The notes below the pieces were generated by a model. It searched no databases. It was not told where the DNA came from and worked only from the letters and a program-made list of their open reading frames with translations. Positions 56,136-64,000 of a stretch of DNA of 64,000 bases are shown here, piece after piece (within the stretch, counting starts at the first letter, position 1; each line of letters begins with the position of its first letter). The position numbers and the translations under genes were made by a program. This DNA comes from Nonomuraea pusilla. GTDB taxonomy: Bacteria > Actinomycetota > Actinomycetes > Streptosporangiales > Streptosporangiaceae. The DNA is taken from the NCBI RefSeq assembly GCF_900109355.1, contig NZ_FOBF01000005.1, forward strand, positions 186,001-250,000, read 5' to 3'.

Positions 56136-57365
56136 GTGGCGGCGTCAAGAGGGGTCAGGCACGATGCCATGCGCGCCCGCAACATGGCCGTCGTGCTCGG
56201 CGCGATCCACCGCACCGGGCCGCTCAGCAGGGCCGCGCTCGCCGAAAGCACCGGCCTCACCAAGACCACGGTGTCCAAGCTCGTGTCCGACCTGCTGGAG
56301 GCCGGCGCCGTCAGCGAACGCGGCGCGGTACGCGGCGGCGAACGCGGCAGGCCGGGCGTCGCCGTCAGCCTCAGCGGCGAACGCGTCGCCGCGCTCGGCC
56401 TGGAGATCAACATCGACTACCTGGCCGCCTGCGTCGTCGATCTCACCCGCGCCGTGCGGCTGCGCCGCACCCGCACCGCCGACAACCGCAACTCCAACCC
56501 CGGCGACACGCTGGAGGCCCTGCGCCGCCTCGCCGACGAGGTCGTCGCCGAGGCGGCGGCGGACGGGCTGCGCGTCATCGGCGCGGCGCTCGCCGTGCCC
56601 GGCCTGGTCGAGGGCGGGCTGCTGCGCAACGCCCCCCACCTCGGGTGGCGGGACGTGCGCGTGACCGGGCTGCCGGACGTGCCGTACACGATCGACAACG
56701 AGGCGAACCTGGCCGCGCTCGGCGAGCTGTGGTTCGGCTCGGGGGCGGCCGACTTCCTCTACGTCTCCGGCGAGATCGGCATCGGCGCCGGGCTCGTCGT
56801 CGACGGGTCGCTGTTCCGGGGGGCGTACGGGCTGGCGGGGGAGATCGGGCACGTCGTCGTCGTCCCGGACGGGCCGCCCTGCCGCTGCGGGGGGCGTGGC
56901 TGCCTGGAGGTCTACGCCGGCCAGGACGCCCTCCTGACCGCCCTCGGCGACGCTCCCGCGGACCCTCCCGCGGAGGACCCTCCCGCGGGCCTGCGCGGGG
57001 ACGTTCCTGCGGGCCTTCCCGGCGGCGGGACCGCCGGGGTGGCCGAGTTGGTGGCGCGGCTGGAGGCCGGTGACGGCGAGGCGCTGGCCGCCTGCGACCG
57101 GGCCGGGCACGCGCTCGGCGTGGCGCTCACCTCCGCCGTCCACCTGCTCGACCCCGGCAGGATCGTCCTCGGCGGCGTGTACGCCCCGCTCTTCCCCTGG
57201 CTGTCCGGCCCCGCCGCCGAGACGCTCACCGCCCACCTCGGCCACCTGCGCGCCACACCGGAGCTGGCCGTCTCGCAGATCGGCTCGGACGCCGCCGTCC
57301 TCGGCGCCGCCGGCCTCGTCATCCAGGACCTCCTCGCCGACCCGGTCACCGTCCTCGGCCTGTGA
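56136..57365 (+). CDS. ROK-family transcriptional repressor, XylR-like
   Basis: A 409-residue protein. The winged helix is at about 15-70 ([44 protein letters not shown]), followed by a sugar-kinase-like ROK domain: [77 protein letters not shown] and the zinc knuckle [17 protein letters not shown] 56136 has GAGGAGG upstream. It is divergent from xylA and probably represses it until xylose or a derivative binds. A Pro/Gly-rich stretch near 270-300 (residues) is less conserved in type and may be a lineage insertion. Confidence 0.88.
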   Translation: MAASRGVRHDAMRARNMAVVLGAIHRTGPLSRAALAESTGLTKTTVSKLVSDLLEAGAVSERGAVRGGERGRPGVAVSLSGERVAALGLEINIDYLAACVVDLTRAVRLRRTRTADNRNSNPGDTLEALRRLADEVVAEAAADGLRVIGAALAVPGLVEGGLLRNAPHLGWRDVRVTGLPDVPYTIDNEANLAALGELWFGSGAADFLYVSGEIGIGAGLVVDGSLFRGAYGLAGEIGHVVVVPDGPPCRCGGRGCLEVYAGQDALLTALGDAPADPPAEDPPAGLRGDVPAGLPGGGTAGVAELVARLEAGDGEALAACDRAGHALGVALTSAVHLLDPGRIVLGGVYAPLFPWLSGPAAETLTAHLGHLRATPELAVSQIGSDAAVLGAAGLVIQDLLADPVTVLGL

Positions 57366-57419
57366 CGCCCGTCCCAGAGGGGCGGCATCGTCCCACCCGC
57401 GTCCTTCGTCACCGTTTTT
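57362..57419 (+). terminator. probable terminator after the ROK regulator
   Basis: GTGACG (57362-57367, overlapping the stop codon) pairs with CGTCAC (57407-57412), followed after two bases by TTTTT (57415-57419). The loop is long and may contain a smaller CGCCC/GGGCG stem. Support is moderate. Confidence 0.35.
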
Positions 57420-57566
57420 CCCGTTTAGGAGGGGTGCTGGGAGGTAGGGGCGGACGCGGGCGGTCGGACGACCGCGACCAGCCGTCCCCGTCGCCGCTCA
57501 CCGACACGGCCTCGTCGTCGCACGCGGCCCGTGCCGGGGCGGGGCGACAGCAGGAGGTGAACGACC

Positions 57567-57950
57567 ATCCTCATCCTGGTACTGGCCATCCCCGCGCTGG
57601 CCCTGATCGGTCTCATGCTCATGCAGCGGTTGGAGGAGACGCTGCTCCCCGCCGCGTCCTCACCCGAATCGCGGCGCGAACGCACGCCCCCGGAGCGCCG
57701 CCCGGCCTCCCGCGCTCATCTCCACGCCGCGAGAGACGGCGCCCCCAGGGCGACGCGCCGGCAGCCGTCCCGCCGGACGGCCGCGTGCACGCGCCGGAGA
57801 AGCGCCATGCAGGCGGCCCAGTGGGCGCAGCCGCCGCACCACCCCCAGCGCCTGGAACGGCCCGAGCCTCTGAAACGCCCGAAGCGGCCGGAGGAGCCCG
57901 CGCGACCCTCCGCCCCGGCGCCGGAAGCGGCCTCCAGGGCCGCCGCCTGA
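57567..57950 (+). CDS. small membrane protein with no standard start codon
   Basis: The frame reads TTILILVLAIPALALIGLMLMQRLEETLLPA, a good membrane helix followed by a polar, basic Arg/Pro-rich tail, and stays open to 57950. The stop just upstream leaves no ATG, GTG or TTG before the hydrophobic segment; the first ATG (57615) falls inside the helix. AGGAGG at 57552-57557 sits at a normal distance from an ATC codon (57567). A one-base insertion in GTGAACGACC would also explain it, since GTG-ACG-ACC would fuse into this frame. It is either a non-canonical AUC start or a frameshifted gene. I do not know its function. Confidence 0.4.
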   Translation: MLILVLAIPALALIGLMLMQRLEETLLPAASSPESRRERTPPERRPASRAHLHAARDGAPRATRRQPSRRTAACTRRRSAMQAAQWAQPPHHPQRLERPEPLKRPKRPEEPARPSAPAPEAASRAAA

Positions 57951-58194
57951 GCGGGCGGAACGCTCACGGCTCCGGCGGCCCGGTACGCGACCTTCGTCTC
58001 GCGCGCAGGGAGGTCACAGCCGGAACATGAGCCCCCGTGCGCCACCCGGCGGACTGCCCGCCTGCTCCGCCGGGCGCAGGGGCCACCCGTCCTACCGCCC
58101 GGGAAGTAGCCCCAGGTGCCCCCCGCCGGCCGACGACGCGCCGCGCCCGCCGGGCGAGGATCGCGGTGACGCGGACGCGGCGAAGGGGTGCCGA

Positions 58195-59217
58195 ATGCCT
58201 GGGCGGAGCATCAAGAAGATCGTCAGGGTGGTGCTCGCCGTCCTGGTCGGGCTGCCGGTCGCGGGAGTGGCCGCCCTCCTCGTCTGGGACCCGGACGTCG
58301 GCACCGACCCGCGTAGGCAGCTCCTCCCCGGCGTGCGGATCGACCTGCGGACCGCAGCCACCCGGCTCGGCCCGGTCGAGTACGACCTGTACGGCGCCGA
58401 AGGCCCCGTCGTGCTGTCCGTCCACGCCGGGCTCGGCGGCGCCGACCAGGGACGCCTGTTCGCCTCCTGGCTCCAGAAGGACGGGTTCCGCATCCTCAGC
58501 CCCTCGCGCCCCGGCTACGGCGGCACCCCGCTGGAGGGCGGCCGCACCGACGAGGAGCAGGCCGACCTGCTCGCCGCGCTGCTGGACGAGCTCGGCATCG
58601 ACCGGGTCGGCGTCCTCGCGGTCTCCGCGGGGGCCCCGGTGGGCTACGCCTTCGCCGCGCGTCACCCGGACCGGGTCTGGGCGCTGGTCTCCGTGGGCGG
58701 CGTGAGCCGGCCCGTGCCGTCCGAGCCGGGGTCGTCCCTGCAGCGGACGTTCATGACCACCGTCGGCCAGAAGCTCACCCTGCTGACCGCGCGGCTCTCG
58801 TTGGAGAGCGTCGTCGCCGCGACCCTGGACGAGACCAGCACCTTCACGGAGGAGCAGCGGCGGGCCAGGGCCGCGTACATCATGCGTACGCCGCCCGTGC
58901 GGGCGTTCTTCGCGGCGATGTTCGACACGACGTTCCCGTACGAGCGGCGCTGGACGGGCACCGACAACGACGCCGAGCAGGCCCGGCGGGGCGTGCCCCC
59001 GCTGGAGCGGATCACGGCTCCGACGCTGGTGGTCCACGGCATGCGGGACGGCGACGTGCCGTTCGAGCACGGGAAGTCGGCGGCCGAGCGGATCCCGGGC
59101 GCCCGGCGGTACTGGATGGAACAGGACGACCATCTGGGCTTCTGGCTCGGCCCCGCGGCGGGCCGGGCGCAGGCCGCGGCGAGCGCGTTCCTCCGCGGCA
59201 ACGCGCCCTCGATGTGA
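58195..59217 (+). CDS. alpha/beta-hydrolase with N-terminal membrane anchor
   Basis: A 340-residue protein. Residues about 5-30 are a membrane anchor (IKKIVRVVLAVLVGLPVAGVAALLVW). The hydrolase fold follows, with oxyanion VVLSVHAGLGG, the nucleophile elbow VLAVSAGAPVGYAFA (Ser144), an Asp in VVHGMRDGDVPFEH and the His in QDDHLGFWLG. The substrate is unknown. GAAGGGG lies six bases upstream of the ATG. Its stop overlaps the GTG that opens the truncated mannosidase frame, a junction that looks like a recombination point. Confidence 0.8.
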   Translation: MPGRSIKKIVRVVLAVLVGLPVAGVAALLVWDPDVGTDPRRQLLPGVRIDLRTAATRLGPVEYDLYGAEGPVVLSVHAGLGGADQGRLFASWLQKDGFRILSPSRPGYGGTPLEGGRTDEEQADLLAALLDELGIDRVGVLAVSAGAPVGYAFAARHPDRVWALVSVGGVSRPVPSEPGSSLQRTFMTTVGQKLTLLTARLSLESVVAATLDETSTFTEEQRRARAAYIMRTPPVRAFFAAMFDTTFPYERRWTGTDNDAEQARRGVPPLERITAPTLVVHGMRDGDVPFEHGKSAAERIPGARRYWMEQDDHLGFWLGPAAGRAQAAASAFLRGNAPSM

Positions 59218-60698
59218 ATCCGCGCCGCCCGCTCGGCGAGGGCCGGGGGTCCGACACCAGGAAGATCGGCTTCCACGACGTCCGGCTCGACCAGGCCGAC
59301 GGCGCCTTCACGATCGTGGTCAACGGCTCGCCGGTCTTCGTCCGCGGCGTGAACTGGATCCCCGACGACTGCTTCCCGTCCCGGCTGACGCGCGACCGCC
59401 TGGCCGAGCGCCTCACCCAGGCCGTCGAGGCCAACGTCAACCTGGTCAGGGTCTGGGGCGGCGGACGCTACGAGAGCGAGGACTTCTACGACCTCGCCGA
59501 CGAGCTGGGCCTGCTGGTCTGGCAGGACTTCCCCTTCGCCTGCGCCGCCTACCCGGAGGAAGGGCCCTTCGCGGGCGAGGTCGAGGCCGAGGCCCGCGAG
59601 CACGTCGCCCGGCTGAGCGCCCGCCCGAGCCTGGTGCTGTGGTGCGGCAACAACGAGAACATCGAGGGCCACGCCGACTGGGGCTGGCAGGAGAAGCTGC
59701 AGGGCCGCTCCTGGGGGGCCGGCTTCTACTACGACCTCCTGCCGAGGGTGGTCGCCGAGCTCGACCCGACGCGTCCGTACTGGCCGGGCAGCCCCTACTC
59801 GGGGGCTCCCGACCTGCCGCCCAACGACCCGGCGCGCGGCACGATCCACATCTGGGACGTGTGGAACCGCGAGGACTACTCCCGCGACGCCGCCTACCGC
59901 CCGAGGTTCGTCGCCGAGTTCGGCTTCCAGGGGCCCGCCGCGTACGCCACCCTGCGCCGGGCCGGCTCGGAGGCGACGCTCACCCCCGGGTCCACGCACC
60001 AGAAGGCGATCGACGGCCACGACAAGCTGCTGCGCGGCCTGGGCGAGCACCTGCCCCAGCCGCGCGACTTCGACGACTGGCACTACCTGACCCAGCTCAA
60101 CCAGGCCCGCGCGGTCGCCTTCGGCGTCGAGCACTTCCGCGCCCAGTGGCCGTCCTGCACGGGCACGATCGTCTGGCAGCTCAACGACTGCTGGCCGGTC
60201 GTCTCCTGGGCGGCCGTGGACGGCGACGGCAGGCCCAAGCCCCTGTGGTACGCGCTGCGCCGCGCCTACGCCGACCGGCTGCTCACCGTGCGGGACGGCG
60301 CCGTGGTCGCGGTCAACGACTCGCCCGAGCCGTGGGCGGGGGAGCTGGCGCTGGAGCGCCTCGGCCTGGACGGCGTCACGCTGGCCGAGGAGAGCGTCCA
60401 CGTCGAGGTGGCGCCCCGCTCGACGGCCGAGGTCGGGCTGCCCGCGTCCGTCGCCGTCCCCGGCGACCCGTCGGCCGAGCTGCTGCGCGCCACCCTGGAC
60501 GGCTCCCGCACGCTGCGCTTCTTCGCGGAGGACCCGCAGGTGGCGTTCCCCGTCGCCGCGTACGAGACGCGCGTCGTGCCCGAGCCCGGCGGCGTGGCCG
60601 TCACCGTCACCTTTTACGTCGCCACGGAGCGCGAGCTCGACCCAGAGGCGCTGGTCAGCCGCCCGGTGCTGCGCTGCCTCGACGAGGCCCGGCCGTGA
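59214..60698 (+). pseudogene. 5'-truncated GH2 beta-mannosidase
   Basis: This 494-codon frame is the barrel and C-terminal part of a GH2 beta-mannosidase. It shows RKIGFHDVRLDQ, VFVRGVNWIPDDCFPSRLT, NLVRVWGGGRYESEDFYDLADELGLLVWQDFPFACAAYPEE, acid/base Glu148 in WCGNNENIEG and nucleophile Glu235 in FVAEFGFQG. The N-terminal sugar-binding and immunoglobulin-like domains, about 270 residues in the family, are absent. The frame instead begins at the stop codon of an unrelated hydrolase gene. Both catalytic acids survive, so the loss looks recent, but GH2 enzymes normally need the missing domains. I therefore treat it as a remnant. Confidence 0.7.
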
Positions 60699-60775
60699 TC
60701 GCGCTCGGTCTCGACCTCGGCGGCACCAAGTTCGCGGCGGCGGCGGCCGAACCCGGGGGCGTCGGGGCGCGATGA
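60695..60775 (+). pseudogene. N-terminal stub of a ROK sugar kinase
   Basis: A GTG overlapping the mannosidase stop (GTGA) opens ALGLDLGGTKFAAAAAEPG, the ATP-binding phosphate-1 motif of ROK glucokinases, then stops after 26 codons. The rest of the kinase is missing. It was evidently the next gene of a sugar-use operon, translationally coupled to the mannosidase, and was lost up to the terminator that follows. Confidence 0.7.
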
Positions 60776-60779
60776 CCCC

Positions 60780-60814
60780 GGTCGCGGGCGCCGAGCCAGG
60801 CGGCGCCCGCGACC
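60780..60814 (+). terminator. strong GC hairpin terminator
   Basis: A perfect 13-bp stem (60780-60792 with 60802-60814) encloses a nine-base loop, five bases after the kinase-stub stop. No T run follows. It insulates the scarred sugar-gene zone from the polyketide synthase. Confidence 0.6.
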
Positions 60815-61129
60815 GGCTCTCCTTAGCCCGCGAGAGTGCCGCGAGCGGCGGTTCCCTGGCCCAGCCCCGGTGGGCCGTCGCGTGAAGCGGCGCCCGCGGG
60901 CCCGTTCGGGCCGTCGCGGTGTTCCTCCTACTCCGGCGCTCTGTCCTGGTCCTTCGCCCCGGACGGCCACCTGGTGGTGTCCTTCGGCGGCGCCGTGGTG
61001 AAGCCGTGGCGCAGCGGACGAAGAGGCCCGGCCGCCACCCCGGCGAACCGAGAGCCCCAAGCGGTCGATCCACCACCTCCTCGTCACGCTACGTGATTTG
61101 CTGTTTCCTTACGGTGAGAGGAGGGGTTC
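60815..61129 (+). other. leader/intergenic region before the PKS gene
   Basis: No gene is recognised in these 315 bases. A short open stretch (60836-61096) includes SYSGALSWSFAPDGHLVV, which may be a coding fragment of unknown origin. AT-richer DNA at 61091-61112, including GTGATTTGCTGTTTCC, may hold the PKS promoter. A good ribosome site, GAGGAGGGG, ends about five bases before the PKS start. Confidence 0.3.
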
Positions 61130-64000
61130 ATGACCACACCACGAGGCGGGGCCGCGGACGGTGCCGTGGCGGTGGTCGGCGTCGGCTGCCGGCTCCCCGG
61201 CGGGATCTGCGATCTCGACGGGCTGTGGCGCGCGCTGATGGAAGGGGCCGACCTCGTCGGCGAGGTGCCGGCGGACCGCTTCGACGTCCTGCGCTGGGTC
61301 GACGAGGAGCAGCCGCGCGACGACAGGAGCTACACCCGGGCCGGAGGCTTCCTGCGCGACGTCGACAGGTTCGACGCCGCCTACTTCCGGATCTCCCCGA
61401 AGGAGGCCGCCGCCATGGACCCCCAGCAGCGGCTGCTGCTGGAGATGACCGCCGAGGCGCTGGACGACGCGGGCATCGACCCGGCGTCCCTGGCCGGCAC
61501 GGACGCCTCGGTGTTCGTCGGGATCTCCGACACCTCCTACGGCGTCCAGCAGATGCTCGAACCCCACGGCGCCAACGCGTACACGATGGTCGGCTCGGCG
61601 CTGTCGATCGCCGCGAACCGGCTGTCGCACGCCTTCGACCTGCGCGGCCCCAGCATGGCGGTCGACACCGCGTGCTCGTCCTCGCTGCTGGCCGTGGAGC
61701 GGGCCTGCAAGGCCCTGCTGGAGGGCGCCGGGCGGGTGGCGCTCGCCGGCGGGGTGAACCTGCTGATCTCGCCGCGCACGTACGTCGGGTTCAGCCAGGC
61801 GGCGATGCTCTCCCGCCGCGGCCGGTGCGCCGCCTTCTCCGCCGCGGCCGACGGCTTCGTCCGCGCCGAGGGCGGCGGCGTCGTCGTGCTCAAGCGCCTC
61901 ACCGACGCCCTCGCCGACGGCGACCGCGTCCACGGCGTCGTCCTGGCCGCCGGCACCAACAACGACGGCCGCACCAACGGGCTCGCCCTGCCGAACGCCG
62001 ACGCCCAGGAGGCCCTGCTGCGGCAGCTCTACGAGCGCGCCGGCATCGACCCCGACGACCTGGTGTACGTGGAGGCCCACGGCACCGGCACGCAGGCGGG
62101 CGACCGCGCGGAGTGCCTAGCCCTGGGCCGGGCGCTGGGCGGCGCCCGCACGGGCGAGGCGCTGCCGATCGGCTCGGTGAAGTCGAACCTCGGGCACCTG
62201 GAGCCGGCCTCCGGCATGGCCGGGCTCCTCAAGGCGCTGCTGGTGCTCAGGCACGGCACGCTCCCCGCCTCGCTGCACGCCGAGGAGCTCAACCCCGCCA
62301 TCGACTTCGACGGGCTCGGGCTGTCGGTGGTCACCGAGGCCCGGCCGCTGCCCGCAGGGAGCGCACGCCCCGTGGTGGGCGTCAACTCGTTCGGCTTCGG
62401 CGGGAGCAACGTGCACGTCGCGCTCACCGCCCCTCCGCGCGCCGAGGAGAGCCCGGCGCCCGCGCCCGCCGCGCCGCTGCCGGTGATGGCGTCCGCCAGG
62501 ACGCCGCAGGCCCTTCGCCAGGCGGTCGAAGCCTTCGCCGACAGGCTGGACACACTGCCCGACGACGACTTCTACGACGTCGCGTACACGGCGTGCGTCC
62601 GCAGGGGCGCCCACCCGCACCGGGTCGCGGTCCTCGCGGCGTCGCCGGGCGAGGCCGCCCGCGAGCTGCGGCGGCAGGCGGCGGAGAGCGGCGCCGAGGC
62701 CGTCGGCGACGGCTCGGTGGCCTTCGTCTTCTCGGGCAACGGCTCGCAGTGGGCGGGCATGGCCGCCGACCTGCTGGCCGAGGACGGCGCGTTCCGCGAG
62801 GCCGTCGAGGAGGTGGACGCCGCGCTGGCGCCGCACCTCGGCTGGTCGGTGCTGGCCGAGCTGGCGCTGCCGCCGCAGCGGTGGCGGCTGTCGGCGACCG
62901 AGGTGGCGCAGCCCATGCTGTTCGCCGTGCAGGCCGGTCTCGTCGCGTCGCTGGCCGCCTCGGGGGTGCGGCCGGCCGCGGTGCTCGGGCACAGCGTCGG
63001 CGAGGTCGCCGCCGCGTACGCCGCGGGAGCGCTGACGCTGGAGCAGGCCGCGCTGGTGATCGCGGCCCGCGGCACGGCGCAGGCCGTCACGAGGGGCAGG
63101 GGCAGGATGGCCGCCGTCGGCCTGTCCGAGTCACGGGCCCGCCAGGCGCTCGCGGCCCACCCCGGCCTGGAGATCGCGGCGGTCAACACCGAGGGGGACG
63201 TCACCGTCGCGGGCCCGGAGGACCAGCTCAAGCAGCTCGTCGCCGCTCTGGAGGGCGACGGGACGTTCGTCCGCCTCCTCGACCTCGACTACCCGTTCCA
63301 CAGCAGCGCCATGGACGTCGTCCGCGCACCCCTGGAGCGGGCCCTGGACGGGCTGGCCCCGCGCCCGGCGCGCATCCCGATGATCTCCACCGTGACCGGC
63401 CGCCCGCTGTCCGGCGACGAGCTGACCGCCGGCTACTGGTGGCGCAACGTCCGCGAGCCCGTCCTGTTCGGGGCGGCCGTCGAACACGTCCTCGGCGAGC
63501 ACGCCGACGTGCTGGTGGAGATCGGGCCGCACCCCGTGCTGCGCTCCTACCTGCGCCGCGCCGCCGGCTCCGCCCGCCGCGCCGCGGTCGTGCCCACCCT
63601 GCGCGCCGGCGAGCCCGGCCCGTCCCACCTGCGCGCCGCCGTCGCGGCCGTCATCGCCTGCGGGGGCCGCGTGCACTGGCGGCGCCACTTCCCCCGGCCG
63701 GGCCGGGTGCGTACGCTGTCCCGCTATCCCTGGCAGCGGGACCGGCACTGGATCGGCAGGCGCGGCACCTGGGAGCGCACCAGCGGCAGCGGCGAGTTCG
63801 ACCATCCCCTGCTCGGCGAGCGGATGCCGGCGACGCAGCCGTCCTGGCACGGCCGCCTCGAACGCCCGCTGGTGCCGTGGCTGGCCGACCACCGCATCGG
63901 CGGCGTCCCTGTCATGCCCGCCACCGGGTACGTCGAGATGGCCCTCGCCGCCGGCCGGCTGGCCCTGCCGGAAGCGGGCGGCCCGTTGGAGGTCGACCGC
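61130..64000 (+). CDS. type I polyketide synthase, KS-AT-DH (partial, 3' end beyond window)
   Basis: At least 957 codons, open to the right edge. KS at about 12-435: Cys182 in VDTACSSSL, His317 in VEAHGTGTQAGD, His356 in KSNLGHLEPASGM. AT at about 530-830: Ser622 in GHSVGEVAAAYAAGALT and YPFHSSAMD in the specificity region, a variant of the malonyl HAFH type. PWQRDRHWI marks the AT exit. DH begins near 880 with His921 in LADHRIGGVPVMPATGYVEMALA. No docking helix or loading domain precedes the KS. The KS-AT-DH order and N-terminus resemble iterative, single-module PKSs (Mas/Pks2 or fungal-like). The remaining domains and the product are unknown. Confidence 0.9.
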   Translation, partial: MTTPRGGAADGAVAVVGVGCRLPGGICDLDGLWRALMEGADLVGEVPADRFDVLRWVDEEQPRDDRSYTRAGGFLRDVDRFDAAYFRISPKEAAAMDPQQRLLLEMTAEALDDAGIDPASLAGTDASVFVGISDTSYGVQQMLEPHGANAYTMVGSALSIAANRLSHAFDLRGPSMAVDTACSSSLLAVERACKALLEGAGRVALAGGVNLLISPRTYVGFSQAAMLSRRGRCAAFSAAADGFVRAEGGGVVVLKRLTDALADGDRVHGVVLAAGTNNDGRTNGLALPNADAQEALLRQLYERAGIDPDDLVYVEAHGTGTQAGDRAECLALGRALGGARTGEALPIGSVKSNLGHLEPASGMAGLLKALLVLRHGTLPASLHAEELNPAIDFDGLGLSVVTEARPLPAGSARPVVGVNSFGFGGSNVHVALTAPPRAEESPAPAPAAPLPVMASARTPQALRQAVEAFADRLDTLPDDDFYDVAYTACVRRGAHPHRVAVLAASPGEAARELRRQAAESGAEAVGDGSVAFVFSGNGSQWAGMAADLLAEDGAFREAVEEVDAALAPHLGWSVLAELALPPQRWRLSATEVAQPMLFAVQAGLVASLAASGVRPAAVLGHSVGEVAAAYAAGALTLEQAALVIAARGTAQAVTRGRGRMAAVGLSESRARQALAAHPGLEIAAVNTEGDVTVAGPEDQLKQLVAALEGDGTFVRLLDLDYPFHSSAMDVVRAPLERALDGLAPRPARIPMISTVTGRPLSGDELTAGYWWRNVREPVLFGAAVEHVLGEHADVLVEIGPHPVLRSYLRRAAGSARRAAVVPTLRAGEPGPSHLRAAVAAVIACGGRVHWRRHFPRPGRVRTLSRYPWQRDRHWIGRRGTWERTSGSGEFDHPLLGERMPATQPSWHGRLERPLVPWLADHRIGGVPVMPATGYVEMALAAGRLALPEAGGPLEVDR

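Noticed and set aside
60836..61096. Small protein gene before the PKS
   Set aside because: No ribosome site, no family resemblance and skewed composition; probably non-coding or a gene fragment.

Overview
The window reads as chromosome of a high-GC, mycelial-type actinomycete, most likely Streptosporangiales (Nonomuraea or Streptosporangium-like). The basis is base composition, many GTG starts, SigE-type ECF and ROK families, an OsaA/OsaB-like osmoadaptation kinase pair, a class I lysyl-tRNA synthetase, and the purA / DUF3151 / fba / dedA / pyrE neighbourhood known from actinobacteria. All calls come from reading the sequence; no database search was run. Both ends are cut inside genes: a CgeB-like glycosyltransferase on the left and a type I polyketide synthase on the right.

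Layout. 1-6.8 kb: surface-polysaccharide cluster with wecB and wecC (UDP-ManNAc then UDP-ManNAcA) and three glycosyltransferases. 6.9-12.1 kb: DUF4434 protein, NrtR-like regulator, HisC-like aminotransferase, EamA exporter, rhodanese. 12.5-17.4 kb: minus-strand run of an unrecognised multidomain regulator, murA, purC and purD. 17.4-20.5 kb: an intricately folded RNA leader in front of corA, a glycerophosphodiesterase and a GNAT. 20.5-23.5 kb: an IS5-family relic, an ECF sigma with a membrane-anchored partner, and a second, defective IS5-family element. 23.5-28.1 kb: purA, DUF3151, fba, dedA, a small membrane protein and pyrE.

28.3-34.7 kb: a 1495-residue protein joining an ECF sigma, a zinc anti-sigma motif, a long disordered linker, one membrane span and an extracellular domain. 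It is followed by a NYN-nuclease-domain protein with a huge Ser/Gly linker. 34.7-35.2 kb: gene-free DNA with a degenerate 40-bp repeat. 35.2-41.7 kb: OsaB-like regulator, OsaA-like hybrid kinase with seven HAMP units, and a divergent GAF-PP2C phosphatase. 41.8-51.2 kb: an S9-peptidase homologue lacking its serine, an RlmA-type methyltransferase, a shortened Rho, a small zinc ribbon, an MBL hydrolase, a Nudix hydrolase, a NIT-type histidine kinase, two small membrane proteins and a GT2 transferase. 51.4-53 kb: class I LysRS.

53-57.4 kb: a tightly overlapping sugar operon (xylA, TIM-barrel isomerase, Gfo/Idh/MocA oxidoreductase) with a divergent ROK repressor and a two-repeat operator between them. 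57.5-60.8 kb: a scarred zone with a small membrane protein lacking a normal start, an alpha/beta hydrolase, a beta-mannosidase that has lost its N-terminal domains and a 26-codon stub of a ROK kinase. 61.1-64 kb: KS-AT-DH of an iterative-looking PKS.

The strongest leads for new biology are the three-way-junction RNA before corA, the one-chain sigma/anti-sigma/receptor protein, and the truncated Rho beside an rRNA methyltransferase. Many genes here also appear to be leaderless, with a TAnnnT hexamer 6-8 nt upstream of the start codon.
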